Assembly: GCA_013399015.1 (NCBI GenBank)
Contig: VWZX01010099.1
Location: forward strand, 147,090 to 211,089
DNA: 64,000 nt
Origin: Galbula dea
Taxonomy: Eukaryota > Chordata > Aves > Piciformes > Galbulidae
Reading direction: 5' to 3'
Made by a program: the position numbers and the translations under genes. Positions 1-12,200 of the stretch are shown here, piece by piece. Within the stretch, counting starts at the first letter, position 1; every line of letters starts with the position of its first letter. The notes under the pieces are model-generated. The model searched no databases. It was given only the letters and a program-made list of their open reading frames with translations, and had not been told where the DNA came from.

Positions 1-1707
1 CTATCAGCATTTGGAATACAGTTCTAAAAGCCATGGTTGCTTCTACCTTTAAGGCCAGCACATCTGCCCAGTTCTACTTTTGTGCACCACCTGCCTTTTT
101 TACTCACTGTTGATCACATAACAGTCCTGATTCAGCTATAATAAATTCTTACATAGGAGTGTTATATGAAGAAACAATTTAATGCTTTTTGCCCTTTTAT
201 GGATGCAAAAGGATAGTGAGCATTGTACAGCTATTTTCTTTCCCTCACATCACTTTTCCTTACTACAGATGCAGCACATGAAGCACCAGAGCTACCAGTC
301 TGCTTGCATTGCCAGCACTCTGCATATTCACTCATAAACCAATCCCAGGCTGAGATAGAAGCTTCAATTAACAACCCTGAGACATCTTATGGCTGCAGGA
401 AGAGATCCACAACCAGCCTGTTGCCTCAGACCAAAACACATTCTGGAGAGGAGCCTCATCTTTGCCTTTGGCACATCCAGTTGTCTGCTGATCCTTGAAG
501 AAGCTGACATTGGTTCAACCTGCTGTCAGCCCAACATCCAGCTTCCCAGTCCTAAGCAAGCAGAAACAGAAATGAGGCAAAGGCTAACTACACACTCAGT
601 GTAAATTATAACCTGAAAACAGCCAGTTGTGGATGCAGGCTACAAGATATAATAAGAACAACTACAGCACTATGATTGATCAGCTGTTGCCAATACTATT
701 GCCATCTGCTGAGATCTCTCTGCAGCATTTGGCAGCCTCAAGTATGAGCTGCAGAGATGCCAGCTAAAAGTATGTCTCAAGAAGTTCACTAAAGTAGTTT
801 CAATCTGTCTTGAAGAACAGCAAAAGGAGATTCTATTTCTTTGTGATGTCTCCCAATATTTACTTTTACTCTCTTCATATTCAGCCTTTACAACTACTAA
901 CCAAACAATCAAGTAGATAGAAAAACAAAGAAGAACATTCTGAAAGGTTTGCAGAGAGGGAGATTCACATCCACATTCAAGTAGGTTCAGGTCCCCACAC
1001 TAAGGTCTCTCGTAGTGGCATTCCTAAGCAACCAGATAGTGAGGTGAGGTGAGGAGACTGCATCCTATCTTCTGTCTATTATTTTTTTCTTTCCTATAAA
1101 TGTGTTTTTAACTTCCATATGGATAAAGGCAATGAAATAACCTAGACACACACTAGTAGAGAATATTCAACGTGAATCTTCAACAAAACAGGATCCCAGG
1201 AGCATACAAAACATTTTTTCTGCTTTCTGCATTGTCTTTCCAGAAAATATCAAATCAGACTCCAAGCCTTTTAAGGCATCTCTTTAAAGCTTCCCATCTT
1301 TAAACCTGCTGCAGGCTGACTACGTATTTGACAATTCTGTTCTGCTGTGCTTGTCTATAAGTGCATAGCTTTCCTGTTTCAGACAAGCAGCTTTCTCAAG
1401 GGACTGAATGCTGCAGGACTATAAGCTGAACTCATATGGAAACTAAGGACTGTCACAAAACTCAGAAACTTCTGCTACTTGGATACCTCTTCCTTTAATT
1501 GCAAATGGAGGTTGACTTGCTCAGCAGAGGAAAGCCTCTGTAAGTTTCCCACCCAACAGGAACATCCCACTGCACATCTTATTCTTTCCCCAGGGAGAAA
1601 ATTCAGGAAAAAAATAACCTCAGTATGACAGATATCGAGTATGCTGCTTAATGCACTCCTGGAAAAATGCTGGGTCTTTCTGGTATTAAGGGGCTGCTAT
1701 AAAGAAT
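1..1707. other. Unique non-coding DNA, no gene seen
   Basis: AT-rich DNA with no recognisable exon, RNA gene or repeat family. The reading frames at 223-498, 389-604 and 670-912 are short, overlap one another or lie on opposite strands, and have no recognisable domain. I read them as chance frames. Confidence 0.6.
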
Positions 1708-1788
1708 AGGACAGGACAGGTGAATAGAATAGAATAGAATAGAATAGAATAGAATAGAATAGAATAGAATAGAATAGAATAGAATAGA
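1708..1788. repeat. (GAATA)n pentanucleotide microsatellite
   Basis: Thirteen uninterrupted copies of the five-base unit GAATA run from 1722 to 1786. Just before them, at about 1708-1720, a related five-base unit (AGGAC) occurs twice and then grades into the array, which suggests the array grew by slippage from a nearby imperfect seed. The run is uninterrupted, so its length is probably polymorphic in the population. No coding or regulatory role is implied. Confidence 0.97.
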
Positions 1789-4412
1789 TCAGACCACCCT
1801 CTAGCCAAGGAACTTGGTAGTCAGTGTAGGTCAGGATGTCCCTCCAATGGCTTTGCTTTCATATCAATGCAGACATTGATCCTTACCACCTTGGTTTCAG
1901 TGTGAGAATAAGAACATCAGAAGAATCCTAATTCTGTACTGCCTTACATTCATGAATGCAAAGTGAGCATGGATGTCATGGTGACAATGTTTTTTTAACA
2001 ACCTTGGAACAGTCTTGCTCAAGTAGAACCGATTGAACAAATGGAGAGGCAATGAAGATCCAGGTCTCAGTAATGCTGGGAAAAATGTTTTTGTCATCTT
2101 CATTACGTAAAGCAGTTTTAAGTTTGTCTTTGTCAGTTCCAGTAGGTTTCATGTCTCAGTTGTTTTGCTAAAATACCTTTTGCACAGGTAAAGAATATTC
2201 CTGCTAAAGAACCAAACAGTTGTATCACAACACTTTTGTTACCTAAATGGAAAAATATGCATGTGGTGCTGGTTTCAACCCATGTCTCTGTAACTCCTGT
2301 GAAGATTATGTAAAAACAGATTCATTATTGAGGGTTTAAATCCTAAAGGACTGAAAATCTGAGGCATCTTAGACTTCTCCAATTTTTTTGCTTAGCTGCA
2401 TTTCAGCTTAAAGCTGTATTGAGTTTTATTCACTGAATAAGGAAAACATTTGAAACATTGTATTCCTTTGGCCTTTTAATTCTTCACAAAACGAGAGAGT
2501 TTTTGCCTGCCACATAATTCAAATTTAGCCAGAAGTGGTAAAAAAATGGTAAAAGTTAAACATTGCTAAAAAACCATAACAATGTATTCTCAATTCTGGC
2601 AGTTGCTTTTGTTAATCTCATAAGCTGATCATGACTTATCTGAACTATGGAAGGTTTGACAGGCTGTGTTACATTATCAGCATTAATAGCTAGCATTCTC
2701 ATGTAGAAGTACTGCACATGAACCTACTGTGAGGTAAAACACAGTTCCTTTACAAATGTATAAGAATTACACATGTAACTGCTGCAGTAAGCACCACAGG
2801 ACTGCAGCCAGGGCGTGGGAAATGTGACCACTTCCAAGTCTGATGAAACTCCACTTAGGTCTCAACCATGCAAAAGGTTAAGCGTGAATCCATATCATGT
2901 ATGTCCACACTTCACTCTGTTTTTAGTGGGAAGGCATTTTAGTGGTCAAGCAGGGACAGAACTGTTGTGTACCCTGATAGACCTCCCAGTCTGATAGCTG
3001 GGCACAGGGTGCCAAGAAACACTGTGTGGTACAGCAATCTGCATCTCACATAGCTATAATGACAATCTAGCGTTATGAAAAGCTCAGTTCATCTTTAAGG
3101 GCCATTATCATTCACAGTTACTGACATTTTTAAGCAATATAAGAAAACTCAGCTGCCATTGCCTTTTGAGAGCCCAGCCCTACCCCCTTTCACAGCCAAA
3201 TTTGTATGCATGCTGTAACATACAGTGCTGTGTAACTTTTAAGCACTATGCATGCATTATGCTAGATAAATATTAGCTAGCTAATGTTGAACTTGTCATT
3301 AGAGAAAGTAACACAGTTATGAGATATTAAAGCTCTTGTAAACAAGCAATTTTGGAGAGTGATTTTGCCTCTCATAAAAGTGCGCTGAAATACTAATCAA
3401 CATACTGCAACTGGAGACTGGCATTGCTGATAGGATTTTGGAGAGCTATAAAAAGCGGAGTTAAACTCTTGCTTACTTATTGGGCTATTCAGTCAGTCTG
3501 CATGTGCTAAAATGCATGAGTTCATTGAAAAGAATTGCAAGTACATGTATGTTGTGAAGCCTAGGAGAATTTGACTAGTTTATATCTCATGTCATATGAT
3601 AAAGGAGCAACAAAGAAACCATTACAAGGAAAATATCAGTCATATTTAGTCCCTAGGTATATAGGTCCCCCATGGAGCACAGGGCTTACTGGACATCATG
3701 TTTTTAGTGTTCAGACATTCACACTATGAAATGTTTCCAAACCCAACCTTAGCCCCAGCTGAAAGTTCCCTTTTTTATCATTTCCTTTTTATTTATGATT
3801 CACCATATTTATTAAGATAAAAGCTTGCACTGCCGAATCATCTAAAGTATACCCCCTACATGCAAACTGATCTCCAGATTACTGGCAAAATTGCTGTCTT
3901 TGTATACTTATGGGCTGACGTGATAACTGAAAATAACTTCCATTAGCACTATAAAAACTCCAGCTGATACCAAATGAATTTCATTTGATACCAGCAGAGA
4001 AAAATATTGGCTACTGAGATGTTCTTTGTTCATGGTTATTTACAGTTAGCTAGAATCCATGTACTGTTCAGGAATCAGAAGCCTCCAGATGTTTTCCTTT
4101 ACAGCAGGTCCTTAAGCACAAGCTCTTCCCTCTATGACTACCTAGCAGTCATATATTTATATGAAATTCTTCTCTTAGTCAATATGGCTTCCACGTCTTT
4201 GATTCATTGCAAAAAGCAATCTTGTAAAAGGGCTATGGGAACTTGACTGCCACCCAGTTTTATTTTACCTTCCTTTTGCAGAATTTACTGAAAAGATAGT
4301 GCTTTATATTCATGGAAGGCAGAGGTAGCCAATGTTACAGGCTATGGTGAATTTTTTTATTAGTATCTTGCCAAACCATACTGCTCATGCAGAACCAAAG
4401 CACTTCTGTATC
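1789..4412. other. Unique non-coding DNA
   Basis: No gene or known repeat family seen. The stretch from about 3200 to 3560 is AT-rich and includes a perfect 14-bp palindrome at 3272-3285 and a TATA-box-like CTATAAAAAG at 3446-3455; these are treated as findings or rejected items. The frame at 4007-4246 has no domain I recognise. Confidence 0.55.
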
Positions 4413-4501
4413 AAGACAAGACAAACAAACAAAACAAACCACAAACATTTTTTTAAACCCACAGAACCTAACCAAACAAACAAAACCAAAAACCACCAAA
4501 C
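4413..4501. repeat. A/C-rich low-complexity tract
   Basis: The plus strand is nearly all A and C, in irregular CAAA, CCAAA and ACAAACA units, broken by one short T run at about 4448-4454. Similar A/C-rich tracts recur at 34272, 34884 and 62839. This is typical interspersed simple sequence. No LINE or SINE body is visible next to it. Confidence 0.85.
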
Positions 4502-6652
4502 ATAATCCAAAGCCATAGTTAAAATTTCTATTTTGTTATGCATGAATGAGGTCATAAAAGGAGAGATCAGTACATTGCTTAACTGTAAGACTCTTTGTTG
4601 GCTGAACGGATACTCTAAAAATATCTGTTCTTTTTTAGCAGTTCATTTAATGCTTCTTTGTTTTATTCTTAAATTTAAGTATAATTAAAAAGTGTATTTC
4701 TACAGAGACCATTTATATAGTATATATTTTGCCTGTCTTGTGCTTCTGTGCTTTTATTTTCTATGTATTTACAGATTTCCGAAGTTTTTTTCTATTTTTC
4801 TATTTTATTTCATCTATCTGTAACCAGTGGAAAGTTGGTTTCAAATGTAATCAGACTATTTAAGTCTTCCTTATAATGAGAGGATAAAGACAGCTTCAGT
4901 CAAAAGTTTATCCTGTGTAAAGGTAGGTACGTAAGACATGGAGGATATGGAGGCCTCTGGAAGATATGTCTTTGCTGGCTACAGTATGATTCTAAGTGAG
5001 TAGTTCTTAGCAGACATCTAACTTTTCTATGTCTCCTGGAGGATGAGAAAAATTCTACATGTGACAGTTTGTTTCATGCTTTTTACCAACAGCCCCCAGT
5101 GATATTTAAAATTATATCCTTTAAGCTTAGTTCGCCAAATATAAATGTGTCATGAATTGGTATTTATGAAAGTCTCTGCTAGTTCTTCACGAATTAGCTT
5201 TCCTATTTACAGGTACAGCAGACTTTAAACTGTGGACTTTTTGTTTCTTCTTGTGTTCTTGAGAAGAATATTAGACATAAAACCACACTTAGGTCACACT
5301 TAATCCAAGCTATATGAAGTCCTCTTTCCAGAGTCTGTTCTCAGCTACTGCTTCACCTGAAATCTGTGAAGCGTAAATGTATTCCATTTTTTTGGAGACA
5401 AAAATATGTCTAGAAACCTCACTTTTTTTTGGACTTCCATACTTACTTTTAGGTATGAAGGTCTGATTAGGCTTGATCCTGCTTCTTGGGGTTGCTGAGA
5501 ACACAGCAGGAATTCTGTAGCACTGCTGTGTTCATCACAGGTGCTTTCCTACTGTGGAAGGGAAGGGTTTGTCTCTACTGTGGGGTGGAGTACAGTTAAG
5601 CTTTGGGCAAATTATTCCATATAACAACCCAGCATCAACATCACTTAGGTGTCAAGAAGGATGTACAGCCAAGCCCAGGTAGCACTGTGCCTCTTGGCTG
5701 TCGCAGTCCTGGGGTAAGCAGCTAGATCAGTTGAAGGTTTGCTCACCACACCACAGTGAGCTCTGCAAATATGCTCTTAGATGCTCAAATGCATATTTGG
5801 TTTTAAGCCAATTTCTACTATTTCCAGCTTAGATTTACTGAGTGCTACTAGGTACACTCAGCACAAGTAACGGCAGCAGGATTATGTTTGCTGGTACGCT
5901 TCACTAGGAACTGTGGCAGGAGAGACCTCAATCATTGGAAAAGGTCACTTTGCTGGAGAAATATACTGAAACATCAGCTAATTTCATAAGTGCATCTCCA
6001 GCACCCCTTACTAGTTTAGGGAAAATGTTTGAGATAAAGTTATAAACTCATACATCTATAATCAACATTTTTTAACTCAGCATTTACAAATGTTACCTTG
6101 AGTATGTTAGATGGTAGCCAACTTCCCACTGGTGTTGTTTAAACTCTTTCTGAGGGAGTTTTCAAAACTTTAGCATCTGTGTCCTTTATCGGGAGACTTT
6201 TTCAAAAAGAGTTATTCCAGTGGCTCTTACTATAAAATGTTCATAGCTGGTTACATATTTATGGTTTGGCTTTGTTTTGGGGTTATAGGATAATATTTCC
6301 AGTATAAACTTCTTGACCACCCAGAAATAATAGATGGATTTTTTTATACCAAACCTAGAAAATAAAACAAATTCTACCATTTCTTTACTTTTAGAAATAT
6401 TTCTAGGATATTTATTTCTTCAGTGCCCAGATTTCCCAGTTAGTTCTACCAGAGCAAATACTTGCTTTGGGCCTTTCTGCTGACATCTTGTGCATGCAGT
6501 TTTAATCTTCAAAAGGAGCTGCATGTTTGTTTTTTTCAAAAAGGACTAAACCAACAGAACAAATAAAAGTAGGGAACTTGAATATTTGCAGTGATTTAGG
6601 TTTGGTTCGGCTCGTATGACCTAAAAAGTGAGGTTATTTGGTCAGTAAGCAA
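4502..6652. other. Unique non-coding DNA
   Basis: AT-rich sequence with T-rich runs around 4620-4810. The minus-strand frames at 5310-5504 and 6186-6380 are short and featureless. No gene or repeat recognised. Confidence 0.55.
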
Positions 6653-7050
6653 CACAGAATCACACAGAATCACAGAATCATTACGGTTGGAAAGGACCCT
6701 CAAGATCATCTAGTCCAACCGATAGCCCTACACTACTCTTACCCCTAAATCATCCCCTGAAGAAACACATCTATCCTCTTCTTAAAAACCTCCAGGGATG
6801 GTGACTCCACCACCTCCCTGGGCAGCCTATTCCAATATCTAACCACTCTTTCAGTAAAGAAAGTCTTCCTAATATCTAATCTAAACCTACCCTGGCTCAG
6901 CTTAAGCCCATTCTCTCTAGTCCTGTCACTAGTCACAAGGGAGAAGAGGCCAACAGCCACCTCCCTAGAATGGCCTTTCAAGTAGCTGAAGAGAGCGATA
7001 AGGTCTCCCCTCAGCCTCCTCTTCTCCAGGCTAAACAAGCCCAGCTCCCT
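6653..7050 (-). mobile_element. CR1 LINE, 5'-truncated 3' end
   Basis: Read on the minus strand this is the 3' end of a CR1 non-LTR retrotransposon. It has the end of the second reading frame, a short 3' UTR, and a tail of CR1-type octamers seen as repeated CACAGAAT at 6653-6679. The plus-strand text after the tail (GGTTGGAAAGGACC, then ATCATCTAGTCCAACC) is the diagnostic CR1 3' UTR. Similarity stops near 7050, so the copy is strongly 5'-truncated, as is usual for CR1. No target-site duplication was identified, which also fits the family. The reading frame is intact over about 100 codons, so this is one of the younger copies in the window. It cannot move on its own. Confidence 0.95.
6745..7050 (-). 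pseudogene. CR1 ORF2 C-terminal fragment
   Basis: About 101 codons of the C-terminal end of the CR1 second protein (endonuclease/reverse transcriptase) remain open up to a stop at 6745-6747. The fragment lies beyond the reverse transcriptase catalytic motifs. It includes the family-typical segment WNRLPREVVESPSLEVFK and an upstream RGDLIALFSYLKG-like stretch. The open frame continues to a methionine at 7140, but the first 30 or so residues come from flanking DNA beyond the CR1 junction, so that start is accidental. There is no endonuclease or catalytic palm, so no enzymatic activity is expected. Confidence 0.9.
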
Positions 7051-10000
7051 AACACAGTAGAGTCTGCTACCTTGTAGACCTCTACCTACTAGAGACTGTC
7101 TATAATGCATTTCTGATAAGGACAACTTAGAACCTTGCAACCTGTATCATAATCATTTAATTTTGCTTCCACAGCATTCAGGGAACTGGAGCCAGTGAAA
7201 TTTTCCTCTTGGAGGCTTCTAATAGAAAACAGTGACTGCAAAAAGAGAATGAATAAAGCATCAAAGTAGGCAGCACTGGTGAAATAAAGAAGTGGCTTTG
7301 GGAGTATTAAGATGAAGTCCAAAAAGTAGAACAGGACAGAGCTATCTTAGCTTTCAAGATAAAGAGAAGAAGCTTAAATTTAGTGATCTACTTTAGCATT
7401 TAAGATATAAGCCATATTTAAAGATATATAATCTTTGGTTTACATACAAACATGAATATGGAATGATTTTCATGATCACAATATGGAATGAGATTCATCC
7501 CTGACATATTTTCTCCAGTCTGTCCATGTGTGTGTTGGCAAATCCTCTGTATGAAACCACCCAATGACCTTCAAAGTGCCTCATATCAAGGTCCATTCAG
7601 CTGACAACTGGCCAATTTTCAAAGGTAATGACAATGGAGAAGTAGGGATGCATATTGTCTGTAAGGCAGCTTAAGCTATACTTACTGTTGAATAAGTGTT
7701 TTGTTTCTATGGAAAAAAATAGAATGTGACTCCTTTAAGCTCAGATCAGATTGACAGATTGGAAACATAATGCTGAAAGATTGCTCACCCTGCAGCTAAG
7801 CCTGATTTTTAAAATGAGGTTATACACCAAAGAGTGACTGAATAAATGCCCCAATTTTTATTTTATTATTTATTTGTATTTATGAGTACATAAAAATTGG
7901 GTAAACTGTGTTTTGACATCTTAAAACCTCCACAAATCAAAACACAAAGGGAGAATTAGGAGCAAATGCTATTATGTGCCACAGAATGATAAGGAGGCAA
8001 TCCTCATAAAAGATTACAGTGTCTTATTCTCTGGCTTTTCTAGCCTGAATCAGTCTTGAAACCCAAGGAAAAATCATTAGTTCTGTGACACACAATGAAG
8101 GTAAGGCTAGTTTCTTAGGGACCTAGAGTACAGTCATAGTTTCTTCCCTTCCCTATCTTTACTAGTGTCTTTGCTGAAAGCAGCTGAAGCATTGATTTCC
8201 ACATTTCTCTGTCAATACAGAAACAGCTAATGCTGATTTTGCTCACTATTAAAATTCTGTTCAGATCTTGCCAGACAAGCCAAACTCTTTCTAACCTGTG
8301 CAACAACACAAGACAAATGTTACCATGCACAACAGGTAATGATGGAAATTAATCAATCATTCTGTTGAAGATGGACATGTCCCAGGTGACACAAGCTCCT
8401 GCTCACATGTTTTCTTTGGTTCTACAGTGCTAACAGTATAACACACTCGTGGTTAACATGAAAAGCAACTAGGTATGAACAGCCTGAAAAAGCTTCATTT
8501 CTTGCCATCACCACTCTCTAGGGAATTATCTTGTATACCACAAAACCTAATTAACATTGGAAGATAACTACACAGGTCTCTCTTAAGAGAGAATTCAAGT
8601 TGATCAGAATTTTCTGAATTACCAGCTTCACTTATTAGCATTCCTCATTTACCAGGACCAGAGTAACATCCCCTTTCCATGTCCTTCCTCAATCCAGGTT
8701 CTCTGTATAAACACAGGGAACCACTGAGATTATCAGGAGAGATGTCATTCCCAGAAACAATAATTTGGCATCTGAAAAGTATTGTTTCCTGAATAGCTGA
8801 AAGCCATTTTCATCCTGCTTGTAATAGCCCAAATTAACCATCCCGGCAACCAGCAGCAATCTCTAACCTTGAGGGGTCACAAAGTGATTCAGGTAGAAAA
8901 GAATCCAGGACTACCAAGGTCAATTGATTGACTACCAGGTGACCAATGAAGACAAGTAGTTTTGCAGCCTGTCAGACATTTGAAGTCATTGTCTTGTGTA
9001 AGTTCATCATTGTTTCTCTCTAGTGCCCTTATAAGCAGGAACTAGACTCTCCCAGTCATGGGTGATGTGTATCTCTCCTCTGCTTCTTGAACTTTCTGTA
9101 ACAGCTGTGGCACAAATGGTGAACATCATGCTATGATTTTGATTACCTACTGATCAGATATCTAGACTAGGATGACCATTTAATAAGTGGAGGGGACAGG
9201 CACCTTCAAAGACCAGGCTTTCTCACTTATCCCAGGAATTTTCAGTATCTACCTTAACTCAGACTAATTCTGATCATGTCCATGTCTCTCTCTTCAGAAA
9301 TATGAAAAGAGAAAACTGGTTTAGTCCATATCTTATCCTTAGGTAAGGTATCCTTAGACAGATAAGGTGATTCTAGAATGACCCCAGCCCTGTTAAATTA
9401 GCAACAATTTTACCAAATTTATTTACTCCGACAGTTGGTAGATATATTCGTTCTCATGGTAGGATTAAATTGTTATACTATCGATACACTAGAACAGGGA
9501 GCACTAATATTTGCTTCTTGAGGCTTCTTGTTTTAATCTATTCATTATTGATTGGTGGATATTCACAAGGGGCCACTGAAGTCAATGAAAAGTCACATCA
9601 TCAGGCTTGCATTAAGTCTTGCACAGCTGTGCCTTACCCTGTCCACATACAGTAAAACTTCACTGATATAAATAGTCTCACTTTTGCCATATCCTAATTC
9701 CAGTACTAATGAATGGAGATTATATTATTTAGCTGATCAAAAATATGCTTATTTCTCTTTTGAGGAAATCTTTTTGTCTCTTTTTCACATCTATCACTTT
9801 CAGCATTTGGGGTTTGGCTTTTCAGCCTTCTTTGAAGTATAGACAGCCTCTGCCATCTTCTGCATCCTACTTGCTCATCTCATTCCTCTCCCTTGTTTTT
9901 GCCCTTTCCAAGCCACCAACTCGACTCTCTCTTTTGTCAGAGCACAATGTCCCCCTGAAACAGGAAGGCAGTCCCATAATACAACTGTAATAATCTACGA

Positions 10001-10097
10001 CTGTCTAGTTCAAACTATTCAACTCATCACCTCTCTCCAAAACTTGCTTTATCTATAGGCTATTTCTCCCTGAACACAAAAATCCTGGATTCTTATG
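7051..10097. other. Unique non-coding DNA
   Basis: No gene or strong repeat seen. The frames at 7089-7322, 8115-8330, 9470-9655 and 9745-9990 are short and without domains. A few bases near 9568-9600 (CACTGAAGTCAATG) resemble a motif common in old amniote DNA elements, but the match is too short to call. Confidence 0.55.
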
Positions 10098-10124
10098 GAG
10101 CAATATGGTCGCTGCATATTGCTC
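10098..10124. repeat. Short perfect inverted repeat (hairpin)
   Basis: A perfect 10-base stem (GAGCAATATG with CATATTGCTC) encloses a 7-base loop. The pairing does not extend outward, so it is far too short for a microRNA precursor. There is no T run after it, and a bacterial-type terminator would make no sense in this genome. Function unknown; chance is likely. Confidence 0.9.
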
Positions 10125-12102
10125 AGGAAGTTCCTGTCTTTGGTCCCACAACAACAGTTGCTGAACTCACACAGACAGGCAACATAATGCCTGTGCTTCT
10201 TGTTGATGCAACAGAGAAAAAGAAGAGGATTTTCAACAGTCTGTTTATTTTGACTTAGATATGTCCCAGAAGTAGCTGAGGCTCCTGGTGCTCAGTGAGA
10301 GGGGATGCTCTTTTTACCCAACATAGCTGTCAAAAAACTTGGAAAGCATTTCTCATGCATTTCGTACATAAGGAAATAAAGCACTTGAAATTAATTTCTG
10401 GTAAATATGTAATGCCTCCATTGACAGTACAGGAAAACAATAGGAATGTTGACCTTCTCTATCATGTCATGGCTGTGTCCACCTGTATCTTCTTCCACTC
10501 ACCTGCCAGTGCTGCCCTGGGATGAAAGGAGCAATGGTTGGTCAGTTTGCAGCCAGGGATGCAGGGGACACAGAGCTAGACAAGGAACCAGGACAATATC
10601 AGCATCAAGCAGCCTCCTCATTAGCCTTCTCTGTTTGACCCAGGAATAGATGGAAGGGGTTATGCCCTCAGTTGAGCTTGCCTTTAGCCTTTTGCTCATT
10701 CTTTTTGTTTCTGCTATTCTGTGCACAGGTAAGCTATGTTCTGACACAGGTCAAGCTGGGCCTGAATGTGTCCAGCTTTCCGTCAGTCTCCAGGAATTTA
10801 AGCAAGTACCTGCCCAAAACCTGGAAGGTACCTAGCTTCAGGAAAAAGTAGGTACATATCTCACAAAAAAATAGTAATTTCAGGGTGACTGTTCACAGGC
10901 ATCTAACAATAAGCACAAGAGGGACTTTCAAATTAAGTAGGGAGATATCTAGAGAGTTGTGGTACCTAAAAAGTGTCAAGAAATCCTGCAAAATGAGGGG
11001 ACTAGTTTGCCATCAAACCCGAGGATAGGTTTTAATCACTGCTATTGAGTATTGTTTCCACCAAGGTCAAAAATGCCAGGATAGACTTTTATTCATGCCT
11101 GCCCCTCACATCAAACATGAACATACCAGCATATCATTTTCAGACACAGGGCAGGTCTTGGCACCTCGAATACTTGCCGATTGCTGTGGCTTGTGTGATA
11201 TGTGGTGGACTCAAGTACTGAGAGAGAGATTTGGGTTTTTTGAGGAATAAAATTATGTTGCTGGTAGACAGAAAACATTTTCCTAAAAACTCTTTACTGC
11301 AGCCTCAAGGCTGTTCAATTGACACATTTGCAGCACATCACAAATATTTCCCTGATCCTAGCATATTGAAGTGAAAATCCTCTCCTGAATAGCTGGGAAA
11401 TGTGTTTACTTTACAATGTTGGGATGTTAAACTATGGAATACCTCAACTTATTTAAATCTGCATACACCAACATAAAGTATACGTAACCCCAGATGTTGC
11501 AGAAATAATGACCTGCAAGCTAGTAACAACATATTCAGAGGCTAGATATTGTAGCAAACAAACTTTTTCCTTTCCATGCAACCTGCTTTTTTGTTCATGT
11601 GAGTTGCTTTTGTTTCTAAGTTGGAAAAAGGCTAGTCTTCTCTAATAAAACCCCATTAGCACTGTCAGATGCACACTAGTGCAGCACCCTGGCTCTGCTA
11701 CAGTGTAATGCCAGATGAAGCCAAGATGGAATTTTTTCCATATAGAGAGAAGCGTACATACTTTGTTCACTGTCCTACACCCAAAATTCACATGGGGAGA
11801 GGAGGCACTCCATTTCTCACCATGTGGAAACTGTTAAGAGGATGTGAAAACAAACGTTTTTAATTGAAATTGTCATTCCTGAGCAAGACTGCTGCCTGGG
11901 GTATCTTGCTGAAAAGTGACAGCAGCAGCAGGGAAACAATGTAAGAGATTGTAAAGCTGGTTTCCATTCTACACTAATTCAAGGACCGCATATGGGATGC
12001 TATCATGTTGTTTATTTTAAGACCTAGCAGTAAGGGTGGAAAACCTCTTGGTGTGAGGCTAGGAGTTGGGGAGGAAGCACAATCTGTGTCAGATACTGGA
12101 GA
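10125..12102. other. Unique non-coding DNA
   Basis: Short overlapping frames on both strands occur at 10295-10835. One of them, starting at 10650, encodes a hydrophobic N-terminus followed by a splice-donor-like GTAAGC; it is discussed as a finding because nothing else supports an exon. The rest (about 10840-12100) shows no gene or repeat. Confidence 0.5.
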
Positions 12103-12200
12103 TCTGTGCTTCTTAGCCACTGACTTACTGTGTAACCTTGTGTCACTCACATTATGCTTCCTGCCTACGTGTCCTCTCAAGTTCTGTAATTATTCTGTCT
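12103..12200 (+). mobile_element. MIR-like ancient SINE fragment
   Basis: The plus strand resembles the central part of the MIR/CORE-SINE consensus: a CCACTGACTTACTGTGTAACC-like core, then TTG.GTCA, a degraded TTACTTAACCTC region, and CTTCCTG in place of the TTTCCTC segment. Divergence is high, as expected of a repeat that predates the bird-mammal split. The tRNA-like head and the 3' tail are not recognisable. The alternative is coincidental similarity. A masked alignment would decide. Confidence 0.45.

Noticed and set aside
3272..3285. 14-bp palindrome ATTAGCTAGCTAAT
   Set aside because: A palindrome of this length is expected several times by chance in 64 kb.
9568..9620. CACTGAAGTCAATG motif, similar to old amniote palindromic elements
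   Set aside because: Only about 15 bases match, with no second block in the expected place.
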